DNA from: Clostridia bacterium
Lineage (GTDB): Bacteria; Bacillota_A; Clostridia; Oscillospirales; CAG-272
NCBI GenBank assembly: GCA_017452945.1
Contig: JAFTLD010000056.1
Location: 1-29,347, forward strand
Length of the DNA stretch: 29,347 bases
Direction: 5' to 3'
The translations under genes and the position numbers were made by a program. This document shows positions 8,270 to 16,348 of the stretch, one piece after another. The notes under the pieces are model-generated. The model worked only from the letters and a program-made list of their open reading frames with translations. It had not been told where the DNA came from and searched no databases. Position 1 is the stretch's first letter. Each line of letters opens with the position of its first letter.

Positions 8270-9820
8270 TCAGCACTCAAACACCAGTTGAAGAGCCGTT
8301 TGACAGGCGGACGACTCGTCCAAAACAAAGCTTTCGCAAAGCGGTACAAGTTCACCGAATTCGTCACAGTAAACGGTATTTGTAAAACGTCCCGTGCCCT
8401 TGACCTTACCCAACATCACGTCACCGTACATCAGCACACAGCCGCCTCCACCGACAGCGGGCTTCTCCTTTTGTACGTGCAGCTGCTCGCACACACTCAC
8501 GCAGCCGTTCTCATCGGGTGTAAAGCGGCAAAGCCCCTTTCCGGGGATATAAATTGCAAGCTCAATTCCCTCCCACTCATCGCTGACAGTATATGTCGCA
8601 CGGCATGCATACGGATACTCGGTTTTGCAAGAAATGTGAATATTTTTGCCCGAAACGGTCAGGTTTGCCTCGGATTCGGTCATATACGGCACAATAACGG
8701 TATTTTCGCTCACAATATATGCATAGCGTGCGCATGCGGAAAGTCCCTCGCCGCCGCGCATGGAGCAGCACCACCACGCCTCAAAGCCATGCGTGCGCAA
8801 ATCTCCGTCCGTAACGCAGGAATCACAGCCAAAGCCACCGTTTGAGCGTTGCGTGCGCAGCATTCCGTTGAATAAAATGCGATTTACAACGGGCAGATAG
8901 CGCCCATCCCCCGTAGCCGCATACAGCTGCATGGCAACCATAAAGGAATCCACCACCGCGCAGGGCTCCGTCCATTCGGGACGGCCAAACCAGTTCTGAT
9001 TTTCGTAATTCACCGTCATGCCGTGCGCAAGGTACAGATCGAAAATACGCTTGGCGGCATTGAGATACTTTTGGTTGCCGTTTGCAAAATACATGCGCAG
9101 AATGCCGCGCGTAGCGGTCAGTGTGGCGTGCGTCTGCAGCTTCATGCCCACGGGATCAAGTGCCAAAAACGCATCGATCATTTCCTCCAGCATCTCGCCA
9201 AGCTGCTTTTTCAGCGGAGATTCGGGATAGATGCAATACGCATGGGAAAGACCGTCCAGCGGAATATACGCACAGCCGGTATCGGTGGACAGGTGCCAGT
9301 TGCCGCTGGTGGCAAACACGTGTCCCGATTCCGCACCGCCACCCGTGCGCAGCGCCGGATCGGTAGGATATTCGCGGTAAGTTTCTCGCAAGGGCAGAAA
9401 CAGATTCCTGACCACGCCCTCGATCAGAAACAGCGTGACGTCCAGCTTCCGATATTCATAATACGCGCACAGCGCGCGCAACAGCCAGCCGTGCCCCGAA
9501 AGCTGCTGCTCATCCGCCTGCGGATGCGGCAGCTTTCTGCCCAGAAAGCCGTTGCCGTTCAATTTCTTAGCCAGCTGCTCCATGGCAGCATCCAATGCTG
9601 CGGGTTCACGCCCAGTCGCCATGGCAGTCAGGGTCTGCGAAAGCATGGCTCTGCCCTCCCAGTCACCCGGCCAGGTGTCGATGGACTGACTTTCAAAGAC
9701 CAGCGGCGGCAGATACATGTCGCTCTCCAGGCGCGCGATCTGTCGTGCAAGTCTTACAGCAAGGTCGCCTCTCTGGCGCACCTTGTCGGCATCGGCGAAT
9801 TGCAATACCGTGTGTTTCAT
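8270..9820 (-). CDS. GH127-like glycoside hydrolase (putative beta-L-arabinofuranosidase, DUF1680)
   Basis: The product has 516 residues and no signal peptide, so it is probably cytoplasmic. The alpha/alpha-barrel part shows the family hallmark of a zinc-thiolate centre: Glu285-x-Cys287 (TEPCAVVD) and Cys351-Cys352 (WWCCSMRGG). These correspond in order and approximate spacing to Glu338, Cys340, Cys417 and Cys418 of the Bifidobacterium enzyme HypBA1, where the first Cys of the CC pair is the nucleophile. A beta-sandwich C-terminal part (about 370-516) follows. Known members release L-arabinofuranose from short oligosaccharides. The exact substrate here is unknown, and members of this superfamily vary. 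The ATG at 9820 has AAGGAGAG six bases upstream. The gap to the HAD gene is about 70 bases with no terminator seen, so read-through is possible. Confidence 0.75.
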   Translation of the reverse strand: MKHTVLQFADADKVRQRGDLAVRLARQIARLESDMYLPPLVFESQSIDTWPGDWEGRAMLSQTLTAMATGREPAALDAAMEQLAKKLNGNGFLGRKLPHPQADEQQLSGHGWLLRALCAYYEYRKLDVTLFLIEGVVRNLFLPLRETYREYPTDPALRTGGGAESGHVFATSGNWHLSTDTGCAYIPLDGLSHAYCIYPESPLKKQLGEMLEEMIDAFLALDPVGMKLQTHATLTATRGILRMYFANGNQKYLNAAKRIFDLYLAHGMTVNYENQNWFGRPEWTEPCAVVDSFMVAMQLYAATGDGRYLPVVNRILFNGMLRTQRSNGGFGCDSCVTDGDLRTHGFEAWWCCSMRGGEGLSACARYAYIVSENTVIVPYMTESEANLTVSGKNIHISCKTEYPYACRATYTVSDEWEGIELAIYIPGKGLCRFTPDENGCVSVCEQLHVQKEKPAVGGGGCVLMYGDVMLGKVKGTGRFTNTVYCDEFGELVPLCESFVLDESSACQTALQLVFEC

Positions 9821-9887
9821 GAGAACTCTCCTTAACGATTTGTTGTATTGTTAAAGTATTTGTTTTGTTTCCGGCTTGTTTGAAGGG

Positions 9888-10541
9888 TTATTCGGTCAGA
9901 ATTCCGACGATTTCCGCAGGTTTTGCAGCAATATACGTCGCCCCTGCACGCTCCAGCTCCTCGCGGCTGCCGTAGCCAAACAGCACGCCCAAGGTGTCAA
10001 GTCCGTGCGCCTTACCACCCAGCACGTCGTGTTCGCGATCCCCGATCATGACGCACTCGCGCACGTCGGGATTGTCCAAAAGCATCAACGCACGCTCGAC
10101 CACCTCAGCCTTTTTGGTGCGCGTACCGTCCATGTTGCTGCCCGCAACCGCGGTAAAATAGCCGTCCAGACCAAAATGCTCCAGAATCTGCTTGGCATAG
10201 TATTCGGGCTTGGAGGTGGCAAGGCATATTTTGATGCCCGCCGCCTGCAAATCGGCCAGCGTTTCCCTGATGCCGTCATACACAAGATTCTCAAAAATGC
10301 CCTTGACCGCGTAATACTCGCGATAATAGTCCACTGCCTTCATGGCATCGGGACGCGAAAATCCGTAATAGACCTCAAAGGATTCATGCAAGGGAGGGCC
10401 GATGAAGCAGAAGAGCTCCTGCCTGTTCTCAACGTTGATGCCGAATTTGGCCAGCGCGTACTGCACCGATCTTGTGATGCCCTCCCCCGGATCGGTCAGC
10501 GTGCCGTCCAAGTCAAACAGCGCGTATTTGTACTTGCTCAT
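9888..10541 (-). CDS. HAD-superfamily hydrolase (phosphoglycolate phosphatase-like)
   Basis: The product has 217 residues. The HAD motifs are all present: motif I DLDGT (nucleophile Asp10, acid Asp12), motif II ATSK, the Lys of motif III in TRTKKAEVV, and motif IV GDREHD. The cap segment (FIGPPLHESFEVYYGFS) is of the small helical type in subfamily IA, as in Gph and PpaX-like phosphatases. It should dephosphorylate a small metabolite in the cytoplasm. The substrate cannot be assigned. The start at 10541 is preferred over one nine codons upstream. Its ATG overlaps the ABC-F stop codon as ATGA, and AGAGGTGA lies four bases before it, both signs of translational coupling. Confidence 0.85.
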   Translation of the reverse strand: MSKYKYALFDLDGTLTDPGEGITRSVQYALAKFGINVENRQELFCFIGPPLHESFEVYYGFSRPDAMKAVDYYREYYAVKGIFENLVYDGIRETLADLQAAGIKICLATSKPEYYAKQILEHFGLDGYFTAVAGSNMDGTRTKKAEVVERALMLLDNPDVRECVMIGDREHDVLGGKAHGLDTLGVLFGYGSREELERAGATYIAAKPAEIVGILTE

Positions 10542-12142
10542 ACGTTCACCTCTTGCGCGCGACGCCACTCGATAAACTCCTCGTACGTACCCGGGCGGTC
10601 ACACCAAGAGCCGTCCTCGCGGATCTCTATGATGCGGTTTGCCACAGTGTTGACCATTTCATAGTCGTGAGAACTAAACAATATGTTACTTTTGAAATCA
10701 TTGAGGCCATCATTGACCGCAGAAATCGACTCAAGATCAAGATGGTCGGTAGGTTGATCGACCACAAGGAAGTTGGAACCGAACATCATCATACGCGAGA
10801 ACATGCACCTTGCCTTCTCACCGCCCGACAAAACCTCTACGCTCTTATAGACGCTGTCGCCCGAGAAAAGCATTCTGCCAAGGAATCCGCGCAGATAGCT
10901 CTCGGTCTGATCCTTGGAGTACTGACGCATCCAATCCAGAATATTTTCCTTGTGTCCGTTGAAATAGGCGCTGTTATCGTGGGGATAATAGGAAGTGGAA
11001 ATACTCACGCCCCACTTGTAGCTTCCGCTGTCCGCCTCATCCTCTTCCATAAGCACACGGAACAGCGCTGTGATGGCCATCTCGTTGCCCACAAAGGCGA
11101 TCTTGTCGCCCTTGCCCACCATAAACGAAAGATCCTTGAACATAACCTTACCGTTTTGGGTCTTGGTCAGCTCCTTGACCGTCAGAATATCCTTGCCGGG
11201 CTCTCTGTCCATCGAAAAGCCGATAAAGGGATAGCGGCGCGAGGATACCGGCAGCTCGTACACGGTCAGCTTGTCCAGCAGCTTGCGGCGTGAGGTAGCC
11301 TGACGCGACTTTGACTTATTGGCCGAGAAGCGCGAGATAAACGCCTGCAGCTCAGCGATCTTTTCCTCAGCCTTCTTATTCTGATTCTTGATCATCTTCT
11401 GCATCAGCTGAGAGGATTCGTACCAGAATTCGTAGTTGCCCACGAACATGCGGATAGCACCGTAGTCGATGTCCACGATATTGGTACAGACGTCGTTTAA
11501 GAAGTGACGGTCGTGCGATACCACCAGCACCGTACCGAAATAGTCGGCAAGAAAATCCTCCAGCCATGCCACAGCATCCAGATCAAGACCGTTGGTCGGC
11601 TCGTCCAGCAGAATGATATCGGGATTTCCGAACAACGCCTGTGCAAGAAGGATCTTGATCTTATCCTTCTCGTTCATATCCGCCATGCTCTCCCACAGAC
11701 AGGACTCGTCAAGTCCCAAGCCTTGCAAAAGCTTTGACGCATCGGATTCACTCTCCCAACCGCCAAGCTCGGCATATTCCGCCTCCAGCTCGGAGGCGCG
11801 CACACCGTCCTCGTCCGAAAAGTCCTCTTTTTCGTAAATCGCGTCCTTTTCCTTCCATACGTCGTAAAGGCGTCTGTTGCCCATGATGACCGTGTCCAAC
11901 ACGGTGTACTCGTCAAAGGCAAAGTGGTCCTGTCCCAGCACCGACATACGAGCATCTGCGGGAATGCTGACCTCACCGTGCGTGGGCTCCAGCGTACCGC
12001 AAAGCAGCTTTAAGAAAGTGGACTTGCCCGCACCGTTTGCACCGATGACACCGTAGCAGTTGCCGGGCGTAAATTTCAGATTGACGTCCTTGAGCAGCAC
12101 CTGTCCGCCAAACTGAAAAGAAAGATTTGTTACCGTAATCAT
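10538..12142 (-). CDS. ABC-F family ATPase (YbiT/YkpA type) with degenerate second site
   Basis: The product has 534 residues, with two ABC domains joined by the charged helical linker typical of ABC-F proteins (about 245-285, ending SANKSKSRQATSRR). There are no membrane segments. Such proteins act on ribosomes. Site 1 has a good Walker A (GANGAGKST, about 34-42) and Walker B (ILLDEPTNGLD), but its signature is NEKDK instead of LSGG. Site 2 has a clean LSGGEKAR signature, but its Walker A is replaced by GNEMAITALF and its Walker B reads VVDQPTDHLD, with Gln for the catalytic Glu. Loss in the second half is familiar from the Firmicutes YkpA-like subgroup. The start at 12142 (MITVTNLSF) is chosen because GAGG lies six bases upstream. 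An ATG 18 bases earlier has no such site. It is not obviously an antibiotic-resistance ABC-F. Confidence 0.88.
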   Translation of the reverse strand: MITVTNLSFQFGGQVLLKDVNLKFTPGNCYGVIGANGAGKSTFLKLLCGTLEPTHGEVSIPADARMSVLGQDHFAFDEYTVLDTVIMGNRRLYDVWKEKDAIYEKEDFSDEDGVRASELEAEYAELGGWESESDASKLLQGLGLDESCLWESMADMNEKDKIKILLAQALFGNPDIILLDEPTNGLDLDAVAWLEDFLADYFGTVLVVSHDRHFLNDVCTNIVDIDYGAIRMFVGNYEFWYESSQLMQKMIKNQNKKAEEKIAELQAFISRFSANKSKSRQATSRRKLLDKLTVYELPVSSRRYPFIGFSMDREPGKDILTVKELTKTQNGKVMFKDLSFMVGKGDKIAFVGNEMAITALFRVLMEEDEADSGSYKWGVSISTSYYPHDNSAYFNGHKENILDWMRQYSKDQTESYLRGFLGRMLFSGDSVYKSVEVLSGGEKARCMFSRMMMFGSNFLVVDQPTDHLDLESISAVNDGLNDFKSNILFSSHDYEMVNTVANRIIEIREDGSWCDRPGTYEEFIEWRRAQEVNV

Positions 12143-12178
12143 TGTGTTCCTCATTTCCATGTGATCATATTCTGTTTT

Positions 12179-12207
12179 ATTATACCAAAATGCGCGCCCT
12201 CGGTCAA
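12179..12207 (-). promoter_or_regulatory. Sigma-A promoter of the ABC-F/HAD operon
   Basis: On the minus strand TTGACC (12207-12202), 17 bases, TATAAT (12184-12179). It starts transcription about 30 bases before the ABC-F ATG. A weaker opposite -10 (TATTAT, 12177-12182) overlaps it and could serve the plus-strand hemolysin III gene. Confidence 0.8.
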
Positions 12208-12225
12208 GGGCTGAAAGGATGAATT

Positions 12226-12912
12226 ATGAAAAACTCTGCAAGAAACTCCGCAAGAAGCCCTGTCATGATTCCCGCCTATACCAAAGGAGAGGAACGCTTC
12301 AACATGATCTCGCACATTGTCGGGGGTGCTTTGGGCGTGGTAACGTTGGTGTTGTGCGTGGTCTTTGCTGCCATGAATCACAACGTATACGGCATTGTAT
12401 CGGGCGCTGTGTTCGGCTCTTGCATGATCTTGCTTTACTCGGTATCCAGCATCTATCACGGGCTCTCACCGCGCTTGTCCGCCAAGCGCGTGTTCCGTGT
12501 GCTGGATCATTGCGCCATTTTTCTGTTGATCGCCGGCACGTACACACCCTTTTCTCTGTGCGCAATCAGGGAGGTCAACGTAGCGCTGGGTTGGGGGTAT
12601 TTCGGGGTGATCTGGGGACTTGCAGCCGTTGGCGTCACGCTTTGCGCATTGGATATGCACCGCTTTCGCGCCATATCCATGATCCTATATCTCGGCATGG
12701 GCTGGTGTGTGGCGTTTTCGTTTGACACACTTACCCACGCGCTGCCACACAACGGCATGGTGCTTCTGTTGGCAGGCGGTGTAGCTTACACGATGGGCGC
12801 GGTGATCTTCGGGCTGGGACGCTTTCTCCGCTACGCGCATTCGGTCTTTCATCTGTTCGTGCTGGCAGGTAGCACTCTACACTTTTTAGCCGTGCTTTTG
12901 TATGTGTTATAA
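12226..12912 (+). CDS. trhA: Hemolysin III / PAQR-family membrane protein
   Basis: The product has 228 residues and about seven hydrophobic segments, as is usual for the bacterial hemolysin III branch of the PAQR superfamily. The conserved polar residues expected to form the metal site are present: ERFNMISH near the N-terminus, SSIYHGLS after the second segment, the RVLDHCAIF motif, and YAHSVFHLFVLAGSTLHF at the end. Despite the name, current evidence for bacterial members points to membrane-lipid or fluidity homeostasis rather than lysis. AAAGGATG lies six bases before the ATG. It is divergent from the ABC-F operon. Confidence 0.88.
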   Translation: MKNSARNSARSPVMIPAYTKGEERFNMISHIVGGALGVVTLVLCVVFAAMNHNVYGIVSGAVFGSCMILLYSVSSIYHGLSPRLSAKRVFRVLDHCAIFLLIAGTYTPFSLCAIREVNVALGWGYFGVIWGLAAVGVTLCALDMHRFRAISMILYLGMGWCVAFSFDTLTHALPHNGMVLLLAGGVAYTMGAVIFGLGRFLRYAHSVFHLFVLAGSTLHFLAVLLYVL

Positions 12913-13072
12913 TTTGCTTATAAAAAAGCAAGGGATGAATCATATCGGGCTGTGCAATTAGCGAAAAAATAGCAGGAATGTGTTCGGTTTTGAGCAAGTG
13001 CCTGCTGTTTTTGCAGAAATAAGACGCGAAAGAGCGACCGTACGGTGACCTCATTCGTCTCTTTGGACAGCG
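12913..13072 (+). other. Structured non-coding stretch after hemolysin III; candidate small transcript
   Basis: An extended -10 (TGTTATAAT, 12905-12913) overlaps the stop codon of the preceding gene. AAAAAGCA (12923-12930) can pair with TGCTTTTT (13099-13106) in the terminator region. An AGCAGG...CCTGCT hairpin (12971-13006, arms extended by A-rich and U-rich flanks) and a perfect ACCGTACGGT palindrome (13037-13046) lie between. It could equally be a 3' untranslated region. Short frames on the minus strand here lack start signals. Confidence 0.3.
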
Positions 13073-13110
13073 AAAGCAGAAGCCTATACCAAGACTTCTG
13101 CTTTTTGTTT
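13073..13110 (+). terminator. Rho-independent terminator (plus strand)
   Basis: AAAGCAGAAG (13073-13082) pairs perfectly with CTTCTGCTTT (13095-13104) and is followed by TTTGTTTTTATT. It ends transcription from the hemolysin III gene or from the small transcript proposed before it. On the minus strand no T-run follows, so the sigma-factor gene has no obvious terminator of its own. Confidence 0.75.
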
Positions 13111-13182
13111 TTATTCAATTTTTCCGCTAATTCATCAGTCCGATGAGTCAGCCCCTTTTGTTATTGAATTTTGCATTATGCG

Positions 13183-15825
13183 TCAATTCTTATACCACTG
13201 CTCCTCGGGTGCTTCGATCGGGCCCGCCTCCCAGCACGCTCTGTCCTGATTGCCCAGCGCGTTGCGGAAAATGACCATTTCGTCGCCTTCAAGGTCGTAG
13301 GTGTATTCCACGGATGCGTGTACGCCGTTGCCCGAGAATTTGGACTCATAGCGGCGGAACATACCGTCCTCTGCGGGGAAAGATCCTTCGCCCGTGCCGC
13401 TGTATTCGGTCAGCTCCCAAACGTCCTGCAGCGTGTCGTTCTTGTAAAGCGCGGTCATCTTGACAATGCCCACACCGGGCGCAAACCAATATTCCTTTTT
13501 GCCGCCGCGATAGCCCCAGCCCGTTGCCTCCAAGCCGCGCAGGTCAAACGCGATGTGTCTGCAGCCCTCAAACGTGCCTGCCTCAACCGTGACCGTGCAA
13601 TCGTCAAGCACGTCCAGCGTCAGGTCGACCTTTCTTCTGCCGCCACCGTCATAATCAACCTGCTTGGATTCTAAGTGATAGCCCGGAATCCATGCATCAC
13701 ACCACAAATAACCCGTCGCATCAGCAAAAATGCTATAGAGGTGATTGTGCAGCACACAGAATTCATAGTCCGCGCACCTCGCCATATCCTTGCCTTCAAA
13801 CGAATAACGCCAGTTATTGTCCCAGGTATAGCCCTTCTTGTCACGAAGCAGCGTATAAGGAGAGAAGAAATTCCATCTGCCGAATTCGGTAAAGTCGGGG
13901 TTAGCATCGGGATCGGTATCCCAGATGCGCTGCATCACCTCTGCTGCAATAGCCGTATGCACCTTTTGACGCTTGGTCTCTGCCAGCTCAGCCGCGCGCT
14001 TCATGATGCCGCTGACGTCGCGCAGCAGCCATTTGCCGTCCTTGGGATAGATATAATTGTGACGCGCATTGAGAATGTGGCCGTTCCAAGTATCGGTATA
14101 GCCCGTAACCTGTGCAAAGTACCCGTTGCTGACCACCGCTCTGCCGTTTTTGCAGGATGTGACCTCAAAATAGTTCTCGGCCGTGTATACAAAAGGCGAA
14201 TCCATATCCGTGCAAACGTATGCCCAACGATTTCCGGGCGCAAAAGGCACGATTCCTTCCCCACCGCAAATCTTATATGAGCCCAGCTCCCAGCTGTGTG
14301 CTTCGGAGTCACGCGTGCTGGTCTGCGCAATCAAGCCCACACCCGGAGCAAACACGGTTTTGGTATAGGTAGTACCATAACGGTTGCCAACCATCTCGTA
14401 GACCGTGCAATGCGCGAACGTGCCTGCTACCACCGTGACGGTCACATCGTTTTCAAGGCATGTCAGCGTCATGTTGCCATCCGATGCCTTGACGCTCTGC
14501 CCCGGGCGCAGATCGGGATCATACAAAAGTCCGTCACAAAGAGAGGTGTTCCAGAACAGGGATTCATTGAGCTCAGCCGTACCACCGCGACTGTATCCGG
14601 GCTGCTCCCAGAAGTAAAGCTTTTGGCCAACGTACTGATAGATCTCGCCACGTGTGCCGTATGCCATGCCGTCGCGGTCAAACGCTTCGATTTTGGGAGC
14701 ATTTGCCTTTTTCTGCTCCACCCAAAGCGCGGACAATGCGTTTGCATAGTAAACGTCCTCGGGAGTCAAAAGCTCCAGCACCTTGCGAAATGCATCCATA
14801 CCCTGCTCTGTGTGATTCTCGTCCATGCTGTAGCAGCCGTACCAGAACCACGTATAGCCGACCGCCTTGACAAAGCCGTGCTGCTCCAGCTCGGGAATCT
14901 GCGTGTCGCGCATGAAGGCAAGGCGTTCTTCGCCCTTGTATTTACTGTATTCCTTGGGAACAACCGCCTGCATCACCGACTCGTTATGCCCTGCGATGGC
15001 AGACGCCTTGATTCTTGCCAGCACCTCGTCGTTTGCCTGACCCGGCAGCCACCAGTATCCCAGCAAAAGCACGTCGGCAAGCATGTGCTGCTTTTCACCG
15101 GAGTCGTCCAAGCCCTCAACAGCCGAGAGCACGGCGCGGTATTCGGGTTCAAAGCCTGTTTTGTCATTTTTGATACGCCACAGCTTGAGGTGCTCAACCT
15201 GCTCGCGTACACGCTGTACCAAAGTCTTGTTTTCGTCGTATTCCTTTTCGATCATACCGTATTCCTTTCTCAGTTGCTTTCTCCCCTCGCAAAGACGCCA
15301 CTTGACAGTTCCCACCGGTACGGAAAGTCTTTGTGAGATCTCGGAAACAGACAGCCCCTTGAAGTAATGCATCTCAACAGCCTCGCGGATCTTGTCACTC
15401 AGCGCATCCACGTATAAGTGCAGCTGCTCGTCGCGCATGGCCTCTGCCACACCGATCACGCCTGTCAGCGCGTCAAGTCCGCTTTCATCCTCTGCACCCA
15501 GGTCCATGGTTTCCAAAAGATGCAGGCTGATATCCGCCGTCACGCTTCTGTAATGCGTGACAAGGCTGCGGGCGCGGTTCTTGGCAATCGAGCATACCCA
15601 CGAGCCGAATTTGCCGGGATCCTTGAGTGAGGACAAATGCATCCATGCCGAAACAAAGGCGTCCTGCGACGCGTCCTCTGCGGAGAACGTGTTGCCCGTT
15701 ACCTTATATGCAGTACCCTTGACCGCTCTCTCGTGCCGCAGCACCAGTGCGTCAAACGCCTGCGAATCGCCAAGCAGAGTCATTTGTACTAAGGTCTCGT
15801 CGTTTTTCTCGTTGTACTTGTTCAT
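13183..15825 (-). CDS. ECF sigma factor with a ~690-residue C-terminal extension
   Basis: The product has 880 residues. Residues about 9-90 are sigma region 2 (FDALVLRHERAVKGTAYK ... SAEDASQDAFVSAWMHL), and about 140-192 are region 4 (MHYFKGLSVSEISQRLSVPV). These are enough for promoter recognition. A normal ECF factor ends there, at about 190 residues. Here a helical, TPR-like part follows (about 215-390). A beta-rich part then contains two copies of a motif of the form V-x-AGTF-x2-C ... FAPGVGI/L (about 459-505 and 741-790). No membrane segment or signal peptide is visible, so the extension should be cytoplasmic and may act as a built-in regulator. The start at 15825 is set by AAAGGAA about seven bases upstream. 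The longer upstream frame would need TTG with no ribosome site. No anti-sigma gene is adjacent. Confidence 0.8.
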   Translation of the reverse strand: MNKYNEKNDETLVQMTLLGDSQAFDALVLRHERAVKGTAYKVTGNTFSAEDASQDAFVSAWMHLSSLKDPGKFGSWVCSIAKNRARSLVTHYRSVTADISLHLLETMDLGAEDESGLDALTGVIGVAEAMRDEQLHLYVDALSDKIREAVEMHYFKGLSVSEISQRLSVPVGTVKWRLCEGRKQLRKEYGMIEKEYDENKTLVQRVREQVEHLKLWRIKNDKTGFEPEYRAVLSAVEGLDDSGEKQHMLADVLLLGYWWLPGQANDEVLARIKASAIAGHNESVMQAVVPKEYSKYKGEERLAFMRDTQIPELEQHGFVKAVGYTWFWYGCYSMDENHTEQGMDAFRKVLELLTPEDVYYANALSALWVEQKKANAPKIEAFDRDGMAYGTRGEIYQYVGQKLYFWEQPGYSRGGTAELNESLFWNTSLCDGLLYDPDLRPGQSVKASDGNMTLTCLENDVTVTVVAGTFAHCTVYEMVGNRYGTTYTKTVFAPGVGLIAQTSTRDSEAHSWELGSYKICGGEGIVPFAPGNRWAYVCTDMDSPFVYTAENYFEVTSCKNGRAVVSNGYFAQVTGYTDTWNGHILNARHNYIYPKDGKWLLRDVSGIMKRAAELAETKRQKVHTAIAAEVMQRIWDTDPDANPDFTEFGRWNFFSPYTLLRDKKGYTWDNNWRYSFEGKDMARCADYEFCVLHNHLYSIFADATGYLWCDAWIPGYHLESKQVDYDGGGRRKVDLTLDVLDDCTVTVEAGTFEGCRHIAFDLRGLEATGWGYRGGKKEYWFAPGVGIVKMTALYKNDTLQDVWELTEYSGTGEGSFPAEDGMFRRYESKFSGNGVHASVEYTYDLEGDEMVIFRNALGNQDRACWEAGPIEAPEEQWYKN

Positions 15826-15924
15826 GTGCGTTTCCTTTCTCGCCGTCTGTTTTTTGGGGTTCACTGATAAGACGCACGGAATTTGCAAAAGGTTGGGTAG
15901 ATCGAAAAAAATTTTTTCACCACC

Positions 15925-15953
15925 ATAATATCACGATTCTGCGCAAAATGCAA
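15925..15953 (-). promoter_or_regulatory. Promoter of the sigma-factor gene
   Basis: On the minus strand TTGCAT (15953-15948), 17 bases, TATTAT (15930-15925). It lies about 100 bases upstream of the start and only 20 bases from the divergent T-box promoter. It resembles a sigma-A rather than an ECF promoter. Confidence 0.6.
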
Positions 15954-15972
15954 TATTTTTTGTCAAAAGCAC

Positions 15973-16001
15973 TTGACAAGGCCTTTTCAGTTTGATATAA
16001 T
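15973..16001 (+). promoter_or_regulatory. Consensus sigma-A promoter of T-box unit 1
   Basis: TTGACA (15973-15978), 17 bases, TATAAT (15996-16001). It drives the T-box leader that precedes the first HTH-cupin-ligase gene. Confidence 0.9.
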
Positions 16002-16007
16002 GAGTCC

Positions 16008-16297
16008 AAATTTGAATATCACAAACAACGACTGTGATGAAGAGGGTCGGGGTGTGACGCGTGCAGAGAGTTGTCGGTTGGTGCAAGACAACAGCAGATG
16101 CTCCATTTGGCCTATCACTTCTGAGTCGGAGGACCGAACGTTTGGCATACAGTGCAGATAAGTAGACTCCTTCCGTATTGCTGCGTAAAGGCAAAGGGCT
16201 TGACAGAGTCCGGAAAGTGACGGATTTTTCCGTAATTTGAGTGGTACCGCGGGTAATTTTACTCGTCTCAAAGGATTGCTTTTGAGGCGGGTTTTTG
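16008..16297 (+). promoter_or_regulatory. T-box leader 1, probable tRNA-Ile (AUC) specificity
   Basis: The T-box core GAGTGGTACCGCGG lies at 16240-16253, just before a terminator. Stem I is recognisable: base helix CGACT (16029-16033) with AGTCG (16124-16128), K-turn, lower helix GAAG (16039-16042) with CTTC (16118-16121), and upper helix GGTC (16045-16048) with GGCC (16109-16112). AGAGAG (16065-16070) and the distal hairpin TTGTC/GACAA with loop GGTTGGTGCAA follow. The loop strand between the two inner helices is TATCA. Placing the codon directly before the conserved purine, as in the glyQS leader, gives ATC (16114-16116), isoleucine. The UGGU bulge fits a tRNA with discriminator A, as tRNA-Ile has. 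Uncharged tRNA would promote read-through into the ligase gene. Confidence 0.85.
16262..16297 (+). terminator. Conditional terminator of T-box leader 1
   Basis: CTCGTCTCAAA (16262-16272) pairs with TTTGAGGCGGG (16281-16291), allowing G-U pairs, followed by TTTTTG. It competes with the antiterminator formed by the T-box core. Confidence 0.85.
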
Positions 16298-16348
16298 TTT
16301 TATTCAAATTCGTAACCATCAGTTTCAAGGATGAAAGGAGACAACAAC

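Noticed and set aside
12918..13118. Minus-strand 66-codon frame between hemolysin III and the sigma-factor gene
   Set aside because: It has no ribosome binding site or recognisable domain, and it lies over palindromes and a plus-strand terminator.
13118..13160. Hammerhead-ribozyme-like core on the minus strand (CTGATGA ... GAAA)
   Set aside because: The seven bases between the two motifs (ATTAGCG) cannot form stem II, and no matching stems I and III were found. I take it as chance.
15826..15888. N-terminal extension of the sigma factor (21 extra residues)
   Set aside because: It would need a TTG start without a ribosome site. The ATG at 15825 has AAAGGAA at good spacing and matches normal ECF N-termini.
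16199..16230. TTGACA inside T-box leader 1 as a second promoter
   Set aside because: No acceptable -10 lies 16-18 bases downstream. The segment forms the CGGAAA/TTTCCG hairpin of the leader.
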